Part shown: positions 6,680 through 13,350 of the stretch, one piece after another
Layout of the letters: every line of letters begins with the position of its first letter
Numbering within the stretch: the first letter of the stretch is position 1
Origin: Candidatus Firestoneibacteriota bacterium
GTDB lineage: Bacteria > Oederibacteriota > JAAXVQ01 > JAUVAV01
NCBI GenBank assembly: GCA_030635415.1
Contig: DAOVYW010000039.1
Span: forward strand, 1 to 13,408
Length of the DNA stretch: 13,408 bases
Direction: 5' to 3'
Position numbers and translations under genes: made by a program
Notes under the pieces: model-generated
The model's input: the letters and a program-made list of their open reading frames with translations, nothing else
Told to the model about the DNA's origin: nothing
Database searches by the model: none

Positions 6680-7476
6680 TTTCCAAGCAGGTGTGGGGCG
6701 TGGCACTCCTGGGTTTATTGCTGCTGGGAACAGGTGCGGGCCGAAAACCCGGGACTACTCCTACCATACCGGAAACCCCGGACCGGCCTGGGCAGAGTTA
6801 TTCTGCTTCGGAGCAGGTGGTGCCTGCAGTCACGGCTGCTCCGAAGCAGTATCAGCCCTCTGGTTTGCCGATGAAGCCTGACCGGGCGGCAATGGAAATA
6901 ACCGCAGCTCAGCAGGCGATAAAAAATTTGACTGCCGACTTTTCTTTTAAAATAATCGGCGCCGCCCAGCCGGAACATGATTTCACCGCCCAGGGTAAAG
7001 TTTGGATGGCTTCCGGCCGCCGCTACCGCGTACAGTACGAGCAACCGGAACGCCAGCTCTTAGTTTCCGATGGGACCAAGCGCTGGTTTTACCTTGAAAA
7101 AATCAACCAGGTTCAAATCCAGGCGCTGCCTTCAGAATCGGATCCAAATGATATTTTCCTGAAGCTGGGCGGCGGCCTGCCGAAATTAATTTCGCAATGC
7201 CGGGTAAAGCGCCTGACTGCTGGTGCCGGAAAAAACGGAATCCGGCAGTATGAGCTGATTCCCCGAGATGGAGCAGGCTTGGGGTTTACCCGGGTACTTC
7301 TTTGGCTGGAAGGGAAATACTTATTGCCCCGTCGCGTGGAGATTGTAGCCGCGCGGCATGTCCAGGTGGAATTTAGAAATGTGAAGATTAATCATAACCC
7401 GGAAACTTCTTCCTGGTTTAGTTTCACTCCGCCTGCGGAAGCGGAAGTAATAGAGATGTTCTGGCCGTCAAAATAA
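6676..7476 (+). CDS. lolA: LolA-like outer-membrane lipoprotein carrier
   Basis: LolA proteins are periplasmic carriers that take lipoproteins from the inner membrane to the outer membrane. The 266-residue product starts with a Sec signal peptide (hydrophobic core LLGLLLLGTG, residues ~7-20) with no lipobox cysteine, so it should be soluble in the periplasm. A low-complexity Pro/Thr/Gln-rich stretch (~24-70) is longer than in typical ~200-residue LolA. The LolA fold follows from ~72 to the end: AAQQAIKNLTADFSF, GKVWMASGRRYRVQYEQPERQLLVSDG, then WFYLEKINQVQIQ, and a closing FRNVKINHNPETSSWFSFTPP. The pattern 'RYRVxYxxPxxQLLVSDG' is the clearest family hallmark. ATG 6676 overlaps the ftsK stop (ATGA) and has GGGAGG just upstream, so it is translationally coupled. 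Presence of this gene implies an outer membrane. Other DUF4292/LolA-superfamily carriers remain possible, hence the moderate certainty on exact function. Confidence 0.85.
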   Translation: MISKQVWGVALLGLLLLGTGAGRKPGTTPTIPETPDRPGQSYSASEQVVPAVTAAPKQYQPSGLPMKPDRAAMEITAAQQAIKNLTADFSFKIIGAAQPEHDFTAQGKVWMASGRRYRVQYEQPERQLLVSDGTKRWFYLEKINQVQIQALPSESDPNDIFLKLGGGLPKLISQCRVKRLTAGAGKNGIRQYELIPRDGAGLGFTRVLLWLEGKYLLPRRVEIVAARHVQVEFRNVKINHNPETSSWFSFTPPAEAEVIEMFWPSK

Positions 7477-7493
7477 TCAGGGGGTTAAACCAA

Positions 7494-8297
7494 ATGAATA
7501 AGCATTGCCAGCGAGTCGAAGCGGATGGACGACAAAACGTGATGCCGCCCAGCAGGGAGCAGGCGGAAATAGGAGAGCAGCTTCGCAAACAGCGCAAGGC
7601 GCGCGGGATTTCGATCATAGAAGTATCGGAACATACGAAAATCGGCAAAAGATACCTGGAAGGACTGGAGGAAGGGCGTTTCGAAATCATAGCCTGTGAC
7701 ACTTACATTATGGGGTTCTTGAGAGCCTATGCTAAATATCTTGAAATGGATGAGGAACAGATAGTAAATCAATACAAGCGTCTGAGGTGTTTGCGGCCGG
7801 AAACGAAAGAAGAACTCTCAGAGGGCACGGAAGAGGCGCGCGAAAGCAATCAATCCATCTGGCTGCCATTACTCTCGATGTTGTTTTTAGCGGGGTTAGG
7901 CGCAGGGATTTTCTTACTTTGGCCCAAGTCGGAACATAAAGCACCTCCTCCACAAGTTCAAGTCCAGGATGAATCCGTCGCGGAATCCGGAGTCCAGAAT
8001 GTTCCGCCGCTTCCTGGTAAGTATGAAGAACTGACCTTGAAGATCAAGGCAAAGAAAAAGACCTGGATTACGCTTATGGCCGATGGGCGTCAAAAACCGG
8101 ACATTACTTTAAAGGCGGGCGAGGTACGGACTTGGCGGGCGAAGGAACGTTTTATGCTTTGGACTGGTAATGCGGGTGGCATTGAAGTGACTTTTAACGG
8201 CGAACTTCAGCCTCCTTTGGGTCAGCCGGGTGAAGTCCGAAAAGAGGTGGTTTTTGAGCGGAAACAGCCGGAGATTGTGCCGGAAGAAAAAATTTAA
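7494..8297 (+). CDS. rodZ: RodZ/YmfM-like helix-turn-helix membrane protein with DUF4115 domain
   Basis: RodZ links the MreB cytoskeleton to the envelope and helps set cell shape. The 267-residue protein has a cytoplasmic Cro/CI-type helix-turn-helix (about 24-95: IGEQLRKQRKARGISIIEVS, KIGKRYLEGLEEG, YIMGFLRAYAKYL), a linker, one membrane segment (about 122-143, IWLPLLSMLFLAGLGAGIFLL), a Pro/Gln-rich spacer, and an outer DUF4115-type beta domain (about 178-255: LKIKAKKKTWITLMADG...TLKAGEVRTWRAKERFMLWTGNAGGIEVTFNG). This architecture and the position two genes after ftsK match B. subtilis ymfM. AGGGGG at 7479-7484 lies 9 nt before ATG 7494; an in-frame ATG at 7542 is an alternative that would drop 16 poorly conserved residues. 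The gap to the lolA-like gene is 17 nt. In RodZ the helix-turn-helix binds MreB rather than acting as a classic regulator; no mreB is in the window. Confidence 0.87.
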   Translation: MNKHCQRVEADGRQNVMPPSREQAEIGEQLRKQRKARGISIIEVSEHTKIGKRYLEGLEEGRFEIIACDTYIMGFLRAYAKYLEMDEEQIVNQYKRLRCLRPETKEELSEGTEEARESNQSIWLPLLSMLFLAGLGAGIFLLWPKSEHKAPPPQVQVQDESVAESGVQNVPPLPGKYEELTLKIKAKKKTWITLMADGRQKPDITLKAGEVRTWRAKERFMLWTGNAGGIEVTFNGELQPPLGQPGEVRKEVVFERKQPEIVPEEKI

Positions 8298-8309
8298 TCA
8301 GGAGTCATT

Positions 8310-8807
8310 ATGTCGAAAGAACATTCCTTTGATATCGTGTGCAAATTGGACCAGCAGGAAATTGTTAATGCCATACAGCAAACCGAGCGTGAAATCTCAC
8401 AGCGCTACGATTTTAAAGGCTCTCAGGCTCGCGTAGTATTTGACCAGAAACAAATGATTATGACTCTCACGGCGGAGAGTGATTTTCGCCTGAAGTCCCT
8501 GGCCGAGGTACTGGAGAGCCGGATGGCCAAGCGCCAGATTCCCCTGGATGCCATCACGCGCGACCAGATTGAAATGTCATCCAACGGCAGTGCCCGTCAG
8601 GAATATCGGCTTCAGACCGGAATTCCGGTGGAAAAAGCCCGGGAGATAGTCAAAATAATTAAGCATCTAAAGCTGAAAGTCCAGGCTGCCATCCAAAGCG
8701 ATCAAGTCCGTGTTTCTGGCCGGGTACTGGACGATTTGCAACTGGCACAACAGAAGATCCGCGAGGCAGATCTGAAAGTCCATTTGCAATTCATGAATTA
8801 CCGCTGA
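8310..8807 (+). CDS. yajQ: YajQ family nucleotide/c-di-GMP-binding protein
   Basis: Small cytoplasmic protein of 165 residues, the usual YajQ length (~160-165). The family consists of two ferredoxin-like domains; a Xanthomonas member binds cyclic di-GMP and acts with a transcription factor, and others have been reported to bind nucleotides, but the general role is unsettled. Visible hallmarks are SFDIVCKLDQQEIVNAIQQT near the start, RYDFKGSQA (~32-40), the LKSLAEVLESRMAKRQI helix (~64-80), and KIIKHLKLKVQAAIQSDQVRVSG (~120-143). The start has CAGGAG a few nt upstream, and the gap to the rodZ-like gene is 12 nt, so it is probably the last gene of the rnj-ftsK operon. A position between rodZ and rimO is not one I know from model genomes, so its link to division or shape is only suggestive. 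Confidence 0.94.
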   Translation: MSKEHSFDIVCKLDQQEIVNAIQQTEREISQRYDFKGSQARVVFDQKQMIMTLTAESDFRLKSLAEVLESRMAKRQIPLDAITRDQIEMSSNGSARQEYRLQTGIPVEKAREIVKIIKHLKLKVQAAIQSDQVRVSGRVLDDLQLAQQKIREADLKVHLQFMNYR

Positions 8808-8950
8808 AACGCCCGCCAAAATAGCGGAAAATGCTGTTACATATCAGCTGGTCATTAAAATATCATCGTCCGTTGCAAAGGCGTTTAATTAGTCGATCCT
8901 GAAAAACACAAAAAGCGGTGTAAATTATTGAAGAAATAGTAAAAATGGCA

Positions 8951-8959
8951 TGTTATAAT
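8951..8959 (+). promoter_or_regulatory. Extended -10 promoter element upstream of rimO
   Basis: TGTTATAAT at 8951-8959 is a perfect extended -10 (TGn followed by TATAAT). The nearest -35-like box, TTGAAG at 8928-8933, is 20 nt upstream, too far for a classic site, but extended -10 promoters can work with a poor -35. Transcription would begin near 8966, inside the inverted repeat, giving a leader of about 210 nt before rimO. Confidence 0.5.
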
Positions 8960-9000
8960 TTGCAAGAAATTGTGTAAAAAAAGAAAGAATTCCTTGCAAA
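8959..9000. promoter_or_regulatory. 13-bp inverted repeat at the predicted transcription start
   Basis: TTTGCAAGAAATT (8959-8971) and AATTCCTTGCAAA (8988-9000) match as inverted copies at 12 of 13 positions around a 16-nt A-rich centre. The left arm starts on the last base of the TATAAT box. It may be an operator for a dimeric repressor, or a 5'-end hairpin of the transcript. No T-run follows, so a terminator is unlikely. Confidence 0.5.
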
Positions 9001-9126
9001 ATGCAACCACAAAATTGGAATTAAGAACAGGTTTGGAAATGAGGGCAGGTTTCGGTTTATATTCCTTATCTATTTCCCAACGTTTTAAATTGCCGAACAA
9101 TTTCCGGCAACCCATAACATTTTACC

Positions 9127-9154
9127 GTAGGGGCGGGTTCTAAACCCGCCCTTG
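9127..9154. repeat. GGGCGGGTT palindromic repeat, second copy
   Basis: GGGCGGGTT (9131-9139) and AACCCGCCC (9143-9151) form a perfect 9-bp stem with a CTA loop, preceded by GTAG. It is the better-preserved relative of the copy at 2398-2428. It ends 24 nt before the rimO start and could form a stable hairpin in the message near the ribosome site region. Confidence 0.7.
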
Positions 9155-9177
9155 TTTAGAGGGATTGAAAAAACCGT

Positions 9178-10554
9178 ATGAAATATTCGCGTACCGAAAA
9201 GCGAAAGGCTAACTTAAAACAAAAGTCATCAACTAAACGCCACCGCAAACCGCGTGTCTGCGTAATCAATCTGGGTTGTCCTAAAAACCAGGTGGATGCG
9301 GAAGCGATATTAGGGGCGTTAAAACACCGGGGTTATATGTCGGTTCATGATCCCGAAAACGCGGATATCCTGATTGTGAATACCTGCGCTTTTATCCGGC
9401 CGGCGGAGGAGGAAGCGCTGCAGGTATTGGTGGAAGCTGCGGTTCTCAAGCGGCGGAAACGCGTTAAACTATTAATCGCGATCAGTTGTCTGGTTTCCAA
9501 ATATGGTGAGAAAAAGATCCGGGCCGCTATTCCGGAAGTGGATTATGCCTTTCCTCCCGGAAAGCTTGATTGCCTGGTAGAGGCCGTTGAAAAAGCGGCT
9601 CCCATACAACGGTTAGTCAAACCCGGATTTTTGGAAGAGGAAAACGCGCGCGTTCTGCTTTCCTCTCCCGGGACCGCGTATTTAAAGATCGCGGAGGGTT
9701 GTTCCCGGAAATGCGCATTTTGCCTGATACCCGCATTAAGGGGCCCCTTGCATTCCCGGCCGATAGATGCTATTGTTGCAGAAGCTAAAGCCCTGGCAGC
9801 TGGAGGCGTGCGGGAATTAATTCTCATCGCCCAGGATATTACCAGTTATGGGAATGATCTGGAAGGACGTTTTGGACTGACGGACCTGCTTGACCGTCTG
9901 GTGGAAGTTCCCTCAGTACATTGGATCCGTTTGATGTACGTCTATCCGGACGGGATTTCCGAGGGACTTGTTCAGCGTTTAGCCGGCCAAAGCAAATTGT
10001 GTAAATATCTGGATATGCCGCTGCAGCATGCCAGCCGGAAAATATTAAGACGCATGGGACGTGCGGGAGATGGAGATAAGTTCCTGGAATTAATCGCCCA
10101 TTTACGTCAACAGGTGCCCGGAATTGCGTTACGTACCACGCTGATCACCGGCTTTCCCGGCGAAGGCCGGACAGAGTACCAGGAGTTGGTGAGTTTTATA
10201 CAGCAGGCGCGTTTCGACCGTTTGGGTGTGTTTCCATATTGGCGGGAAAAAGGTACTTTGGCGGCCAAGATGTCAGGCCAGATTTCATCGCCTACACGGA
10301 AGCGCCGGCAACGCGAGTTGATGGATATACAGGTCGGGATTAGCCGGCAGCGGTTGGCTTCCTATGTAGGATCGAAGATGGAGTGCCTGGTGGAAGAACC
10401 CTCGGGTCAAAAGCATATTATTGCCCGGACTTTCAGGGATGCACCCGAGGTGGACGGTGGAATTATAGTGACTGGCCGGGCCCGGCCGGGTGAAATCATC
10501 CGGGTTCGCGTAACCGGATCCACGGATCATGACTTGACAGGAGTTATGCTTTGA
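9178..10554 (+). CDS. rimO: Ribosomal protein S12 methylthiotransferase RimO
   Basis: RimO is a radical-SAM enzyme carrying two 4Fe-4S clusters that adds a methylthio group to a conserved aspartate of ribosomal protein S12. In the 458-residue product the N-terminal cluster cysteines are C34 (in NLGCPKNQVDAE), C70 (in VNTCAFI) and C104 (in ISCL); the radical-SAM triad is C175-C179-C182 (GCSRKCAFC), followed by IPALRG. Further hallmarks are IAQDITSYG, YPDG, DMPLQHAS and TTLITGFPGEG, then a C-terminal TRAM domain (~385-458) for binding the target. The GCPKNxVD sequence marks RimO rather than its tRNA-modifying relative MiaB. The first ~25 residues are a Lys/Arg-rich extension before the domain. 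No close ribosome site is seen: GAGGG at 9159-9163 is 14 nt from ATG 9178. The stop overlaps the pgsA start by 4 nt. Confidence 0.96.
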   Translation: MKYSRTEKRKANLKQKSSTKRHRKPRVCVINLGCPKNQVDAEAILGALKHRGYMSVHDPENADILIVNTCAFIRPAEEEALQVLVEAAVLKRRKRVKLLIAISCLVSKYGEKKIRAAIPEVDYAFPPGKLDCLVEAVEKAAPIQRLVKPGFLEEENARVLLSSPGTAYLKIAEGCSRKCAFCLIPALRGPLHSRPIDAIVAEAKALAAGGVRELILIAQDITSYGNDLEGRFGLTDLLDRLVEVPSVHWIRLMYVYPDGISEGLVQRLAGQSKLCKYLDMPLQHASRKILRRMGRAGDGDKFLELIAHLRQQVPGIALRTTLITGFPGEGRTEYQELVSFIQQARFDRLGVFPYWREKGTLAAKMSGQISSPTRKRRQRELMDIQVGISRQRLASYVGSKMECLVEEPSGQKHIIARTFRDAPEVDGGIIVTGRARPGEIIRVRVTGSTDHDLTGVML

Positions 10555-11195
10555 GCGGATGGACAAGTTTCCAACAGCTGAATTTACCCAATAAGCTTAC
10601 CTTGGCACGCATGGCGGCCGTGCCAATTTTAATGGTTTGTATTCTCGCGGATACTTTAGCCGGTGTTTACCTGGCCTTGTTGGTTTTTGGCGCCGCCGCG
10701 CTGACGGATTATTGGGATGGCCGGTTGGCACGGGAACATAACCTGGTTACCAACTTCGGCCGGATTATGGATCCGCTGGCGGATAAATTACTAATCACCA
10801 CGGTCTTTGTTTCTTTTGTGCAGTTAGGCTTGGCGCCAGCGTGGATGGTGATACTGATTATCGGCCGCGAATTCGCCATAACCGGGATGCGGATATTGGC
10901 GGCAGCGCAGGGGCGGGTAATCGCGGCCTCGGCTGCGGCCAAGCATAAGACCATCTCTCAGATTGTAGCCATACTCATGATTATGGTAGTTAGTGTGCTG
11001 GTTAAATCCCTGGAGACCTGGGCTTCTCCGTGGGAGCAGACCTTGCATGCGCTGGGTTTGGGAGGGAAAATTCTTTTATTGGTGGTTGCTTATGCGCCGT
11101 ATGCCTGCCTGTTCGTAGCGGCGGCGCTATCCTTGTATTCGGGCATGGAATACTTAATGAAAAACAAAGAACTCTTCCGGAATCCCAACGAATGA
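10551..11195 (+). CDS. pgsA: CDP-diacylglycerol-glycerol-3-phosphate 3-phosphatidyltransferase (PgsA)
   Basis: Inner-membrane enzyme that joins CDP-diacylglycerol and glycerol-3-phosphate to give phosphatidylglycerol phosphate, the committed step to PG and cardiolipin. The 214-residue protein carries the CDP-alcohol phosphotransferase motif D53-x2-D56-G57-x2-A60-R61-x8-G70-x3-D74-x3-D78 with every key residue present, preceded by the usual NLPNKLTLAR start. Five or six membrane segments are visible (about 20-50, 82-108, 130-150, 172-205). Translation starts at TTG 10551, whose last two bases begin the rimO stop codon (TTGA overlap); AGGAG at ~10539-10543 is well placed. The next gene, pgpA, performs the following step of the same pathway. 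Other members of the family make phosphatidylserine or cardiolipin, but the N-terminal sequence and the pgpA partner favour PgsA. Confidence 0.95.
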   Translation: MSGWTSFQQLNLPNKLTLARMAAVPILMVCILADTLAGVYLALLVFGAAALTDYWDGRLAREHNLVTNFGRIMDPLADKLLITTVFVSFVQLGLAPAWMVILIIGREFAITGMRILAAAQGRVIAASAAAKHKTISQIVAILMIMVVSVLVKSLETWASPWEQTLHALGLGGKILLLVVAYAPYACLFVAAALSLYSGMEYLMKNKELFRNPNE

Positions 11196-11641
11196 AAGCT
11201 TTTATCCTCTTAATCGCCACAGTGGGGGGAGCCGGTTATTTTCCCCTGGCCTCCGGGACCTTGGCCTCCGGTCTGGCCGTATTGCCGTATTTTCTTCTGC
11301 GGGACCATACCGGTCTTTATATTGGTATTACTATAGCGCTCTTTGCGATAGGTGTTTGGTCTTCCCACCGCGCCGAGCGGCTGCTTCAACTCAAAGATCC
11401 CCACGCCGTGGTGATTGATGAAGTAACCGGCTATCTGATAGCCGCGGCCTTTCTCCCGCACCATTGGTTTTATCCCCTGGCCGCTTTCTTTCTTTTTCGT
11501 CTTTTTGATATCTGGAAACCTTTTCCTATTGACCGTTCGCAGAATCTGCCGGGCGGTTGGGGCATAATGGTGGATGATGTCCTGGCCGGAATTTACGCTA
11601 ATCTGATTCTTCAAGCCGGGCGTTATTTTCTGCCTTTTTAA
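11192..11641 (+). CDS. pgpA: Phosphatidylglycerophosphatase A (PgpA)
   Basis: Membrane phosphatase that removes the phosphate from phosphatidylglycerol phosphate, completing phosphatidylglycerol. The 149-residue protein shows the family motifs ASGTLASG (20-27), KDPHAVVIDEVTG (68-80), FRLFDIWKPFP (102-112) and GGWGIMVDDVLAGIYANL (121-138); the acidic residues D75-E76 and D128-D129 are likely metal or catalytic ligands as in known PgpA. Hydrophobic stretches near 28-55, 80-103 and 130-147 fit a small membrane protein. ATG 11192 overlaps the pgsA stop (ATGA), giving an expected protein start MKAFILL; the frame stays open upstream to 11030, but that part overlaps pgsA and lacks family similarity. 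No strong ribosome site is seen, consistent with coupling to pgsA. Confidence 0.95.
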   Translation: MKAFILLIATVGGAGYFPLASGTLASGLAVLPYFLLRDHTGLYIGITIALFAIGVWSSHRAERLLQLKDPHAVVIDEVTGYLIAAAFLPHHWFYPLAAFFLFRLFDIWKPFPIDRSQNLPGGWGIMVDDVLAGIYANLILQAGRYFLPF

Positions 11642-11655
11642 TATGTTGCCCGCTG

Positions 11656-11682
11656 TTTCCCCGCCTTTTCAGGTAGGGGAAA
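11656..11682. other. Weak hairpin after pgpA
   Basis: TTTCCCC (11656-11662) and GGGGAAA (11676-11682) pair over 7 bp around a 13-nt loop, 15 nt after the pgpA stop. No T-run follows on the + strand, so it could stabilise the message end or be a weak terminator. A second small hairpin, CTCTC/GAGAG, lies near 11706-11719. Confidence 0.35.
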
Positions 11683-11759
11683 AGTAGGAAAGGAAAAAAT
11701 GATCCCTCTCCCTTGAGAGACTGTGTCATAATAGTTTTTCAGAAGCATTTGTGTAACTT

Positions 11760-11848
11760 TGTCATTCCGAACGTAGTGAGGAATCTCCGCGAAAACGTTT
11801 AATTTAAAAGGACGGTCAGAGATTTCTCGGCTACGCCTCGAAATGACA
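11760..11848. repeat. 89-bp imperfect inverted repeat of the GTCATTCCGA...AATGACA family
   Basis: The left arm begins TGTCATTCCGAACGTAG (11760) and the right arm ends CTACGCCTCGAAATGACA (11848); the arms are imperfect inverted copies about 30 nt long, each also carrying a GAGGAATCT/AGATTTCTC segment, around an AT-rich centre. The sequence type is a widespread class of dispersed non-coding bacterial repeats. It sits between pgpA and pyk. Confidence 0.75.
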
Positions 11849-11917
11849 ATTTCAGGGAAATGTACTTCTGCAACAGGAACTAATCAGGCGCCTAAAATAA
11901 ACCGGAAAGATTGAAAT

Positions 11918-13321
11918 ATGCTGCGGACTAAACAGATATTTACCTTGGGCCCGGCCACGGATAAGCCGGGGGTATTAGCCGGCCTGCTGCACACCGGCAT
12001 GGACTGCGCGCGTTTTAATTTTTCCCATGGGTCGCACCAGGAGCATGCCCGGCGCTGCAAGCTTCTAAAAAGTGAAGTCCTAAAGGCAGGGAAAAGTGTG
12101 TCCGCGATGCTGGATTTGTCCGGCCCCAAACTGCGGGTGGGCCGGCTGCGCCACGGTCAAGTGGAATTAATTCCTTCCACGGAAGTCAGACTTACGGCCA
12201 AGCCCCTGATGGGAACCGATGAGGTTATTCCCATAAGGTATCCCCGCCTGGGTGCCGATGTTCAACCCGGGGATCGGATATTGCTGGATGACGGGTTGTT
12301 AAAACTAAAAGTACTGCGGGTTATCAAGCAGGAAGTTTTCTGCCGCGTGGAAACCGGCGGTTTGCTTAAAGATAATAAGGGGGTTAATTTACCCGGGATA
12401 GCTGTAGGTCTTCCGGCTTTGACCGCCAAAGACCGCGTTGATTTGAAGTTTGGATTAAAATTAGGCATGGACTATGTAGCTTTGTCTTTTGTCAGGCGTC
12501 CGGAGGAATTGATAAAACTCCGGAAGCTGGTTCGCCGGATGGGATCCACGGCCGGCATTATTGCCAAAATTGAGAAACCCCAAGCCATACCCCGTCTGGC
12601 AGAGATTATACAGGCTGCGGATGGGGTAATGATCGCCCGGGGGGACCTGGGAGTGGAAATGAGTCCGGAACAGGTTCCTACTTTGCAGAAGCGTATCATC
12701 TTTCTGGCGAATCAATCCGGATGTTTGGTAATTACCGCCACCCAAATGCTCCAATCCATGATGCAAAAACCAACACCGACCCGCGCGGAAGCCTCGGATG
12801 TGGCGAATGCGATATTTGACGGGACGGATGCGGTTATGCTTTCGGGGGAAACCGCGGCCGGACTTTATCCACGGCAATCCGCAGCTATGATGGCCAGAAT
12901 TATCAAGGAAGCAGAGGCTTCGCCGGAGTATAATCGCTTAACCTCGCATACCCTTTTTAATAGTTCGGAGGACGTGGTGGTTGCGGCCGGAGTAAAGTTG
13001 GCCGAGAAAGCCGAGGTCCGGGCATTAGTGATATTTACCAATTCCGGACACACGGCCAAACTGGCTGCGCGGCAGCGTCCTCGCGTGCCGGTGATTGCTT
13101 TGGCGCATGCTCCCCATATTTGCCGGCAATTGCAGTTATATTGGGGGATTCAATCAATAGTAATCAATAACCAGCCGCATATCGAAGCCGTGGTTCAGGA
13201 GGCGGAGAAATGCCTGCTCAGAAACCGGATGCTACGCCGGGGAGAGAAGATAGTCGTGCTGGCCAGTTCACCGGTTAAAAGCCGGGCTAATTTTTTAAAA
13301 CTCCATGTCATAGGAACGTGA
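11918..13321 (+). CDS. pyk: Pyruvate kinase, K+-independent sequence class
   Basis: Converts phosphoenolpyruvate and ADP to pyruvate and ATP in the last step of glycolysis. The 467-residue protein covers domain A (barrel), the B lid (~75-165) and a C-terminal domain (~340-467), with no extra PEP-utiliser domain. Active-site motifs present: R32-F-N34-F-S36-H37, AKIEK (K217 catalytic, E219 metal), ARGDLGVE (D243), ATQML (T275) and the segment around PTPTRAEASDVANA (285-298) with MLSGETAAG. In the loop usually read as DTKGPEIRTG this enzyme has DLSGPKLRVG (66-75): a lysine replaces the glutamate that helps bind K+, with Leu and Val at the two linked threonine positions, the signature of K+-independent pyruvate kinases. 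GGAAAG (~11904) precedes ATG 11918. It stands alone, 276 nt after pgpA, behind a repeat, so it is probably a separate transcript; its promoter was not clear. Confidence 0.96.
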   Translation: MLRTKQIFTLGPATDKPGVLAGLLHTGMDCARFNFSHGSHQEHARRCKLLKSEVLKAGKSVSAMLDLSGPKLRVGRLRHGQVELIPSTEVRLTAKPLMGTDEVIPIRYPRLGADVQPGDRILLDDGLLKLKVLRVIKQEVFCRVETGGLLKDNKGVNLPGIAVGLPALTAKDRVDLKFGLKLGMDYVALSFVRRPEELIKLRKLVRRMGSTAGIIAKIEKPQAIPRLAEIIQAADGVMIARGDLGVEMSPEQVPTLQKRIIFLANQSGCLVITATQMLQSMMQKPTPTRAEASDVANAIFDGTDAVMLSGETAAGLYPRQSAAMMARIIKEAEASPEYNRLTSHTLFNSSEDVVVAAGVKLAEKAEVRALVIFTNSGHTAKLAARQRPRVPVIALAHAPHICRQLQLYWGIQSIVINNQPHIEAVVQEAEKCLLRNRMLRRGEKIVVLASSPVKSRANFLKLHVIGT

Positions 13322-13350
13322 GCCGGGGAGGTTCTGGCGCCCATACACTT

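Larger units (their letters stand above)
8808..9177. other. 370-nt AT-rich intergenic gap with structured DNA
   Basis: No protein gene is credible here: the only longish frame, on the minus strand (8885-9115), is rich in F, K, L and N as random AT-rich DNA would be and matches no family. The gap does hold an extended -10 (8951-8959), a 13-bp inverted repeat (8959-9000), a small hairpin TTGCCG/CGGCAA (9090-9095, 9105-9110) and a GGGCGGGTT palindrome (9127-9154). It separates two tightly packed gene groups, and a non-coding RNA or long regulated leader for rimO is possible. Confidence 0.6.

Noticed and set aside
6660..6881. 73-residue + strand frame over the ftsK-lolA junction
   Set aside because: Out of frame with both genes, no ribosome site of its own, no domain; a shadow of the lolA-like gene.
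8801..8827. Possible terminator after yajQ (CCGCT/AGCGG)
   Set aside because: The stem is only 4-5 bp and no T-run follows.
8885..9115. 76-residue minus-strand frame in the yajQ-rimO gap
   Set aside because: Phe/Lys/Leu/Asn-rich as expected of AT-rich random DNA, no recognisable family, and it covers the promoter and inverted repeat.
11030..11191. Upstream extension of the pgpA frame
   Set aside because: The extra 54 codons overlap pgsA in another frame; the PgpA fold begins at the ATG at 11192, which overlaps the pgsA stop in ATGA form.
11210..11614. 134-residue minus-strand frame opposite pgpA
   Set aside because: The + strand carries all PgpA motifs across the same bases; the reverse frame has no family features.
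12461..12877. 138-residue minus-strand frame within pyk
   Set aside because: It lies wholly within a strongly conserved pyruvate kinase gene and has no domain features; a shadow frame.
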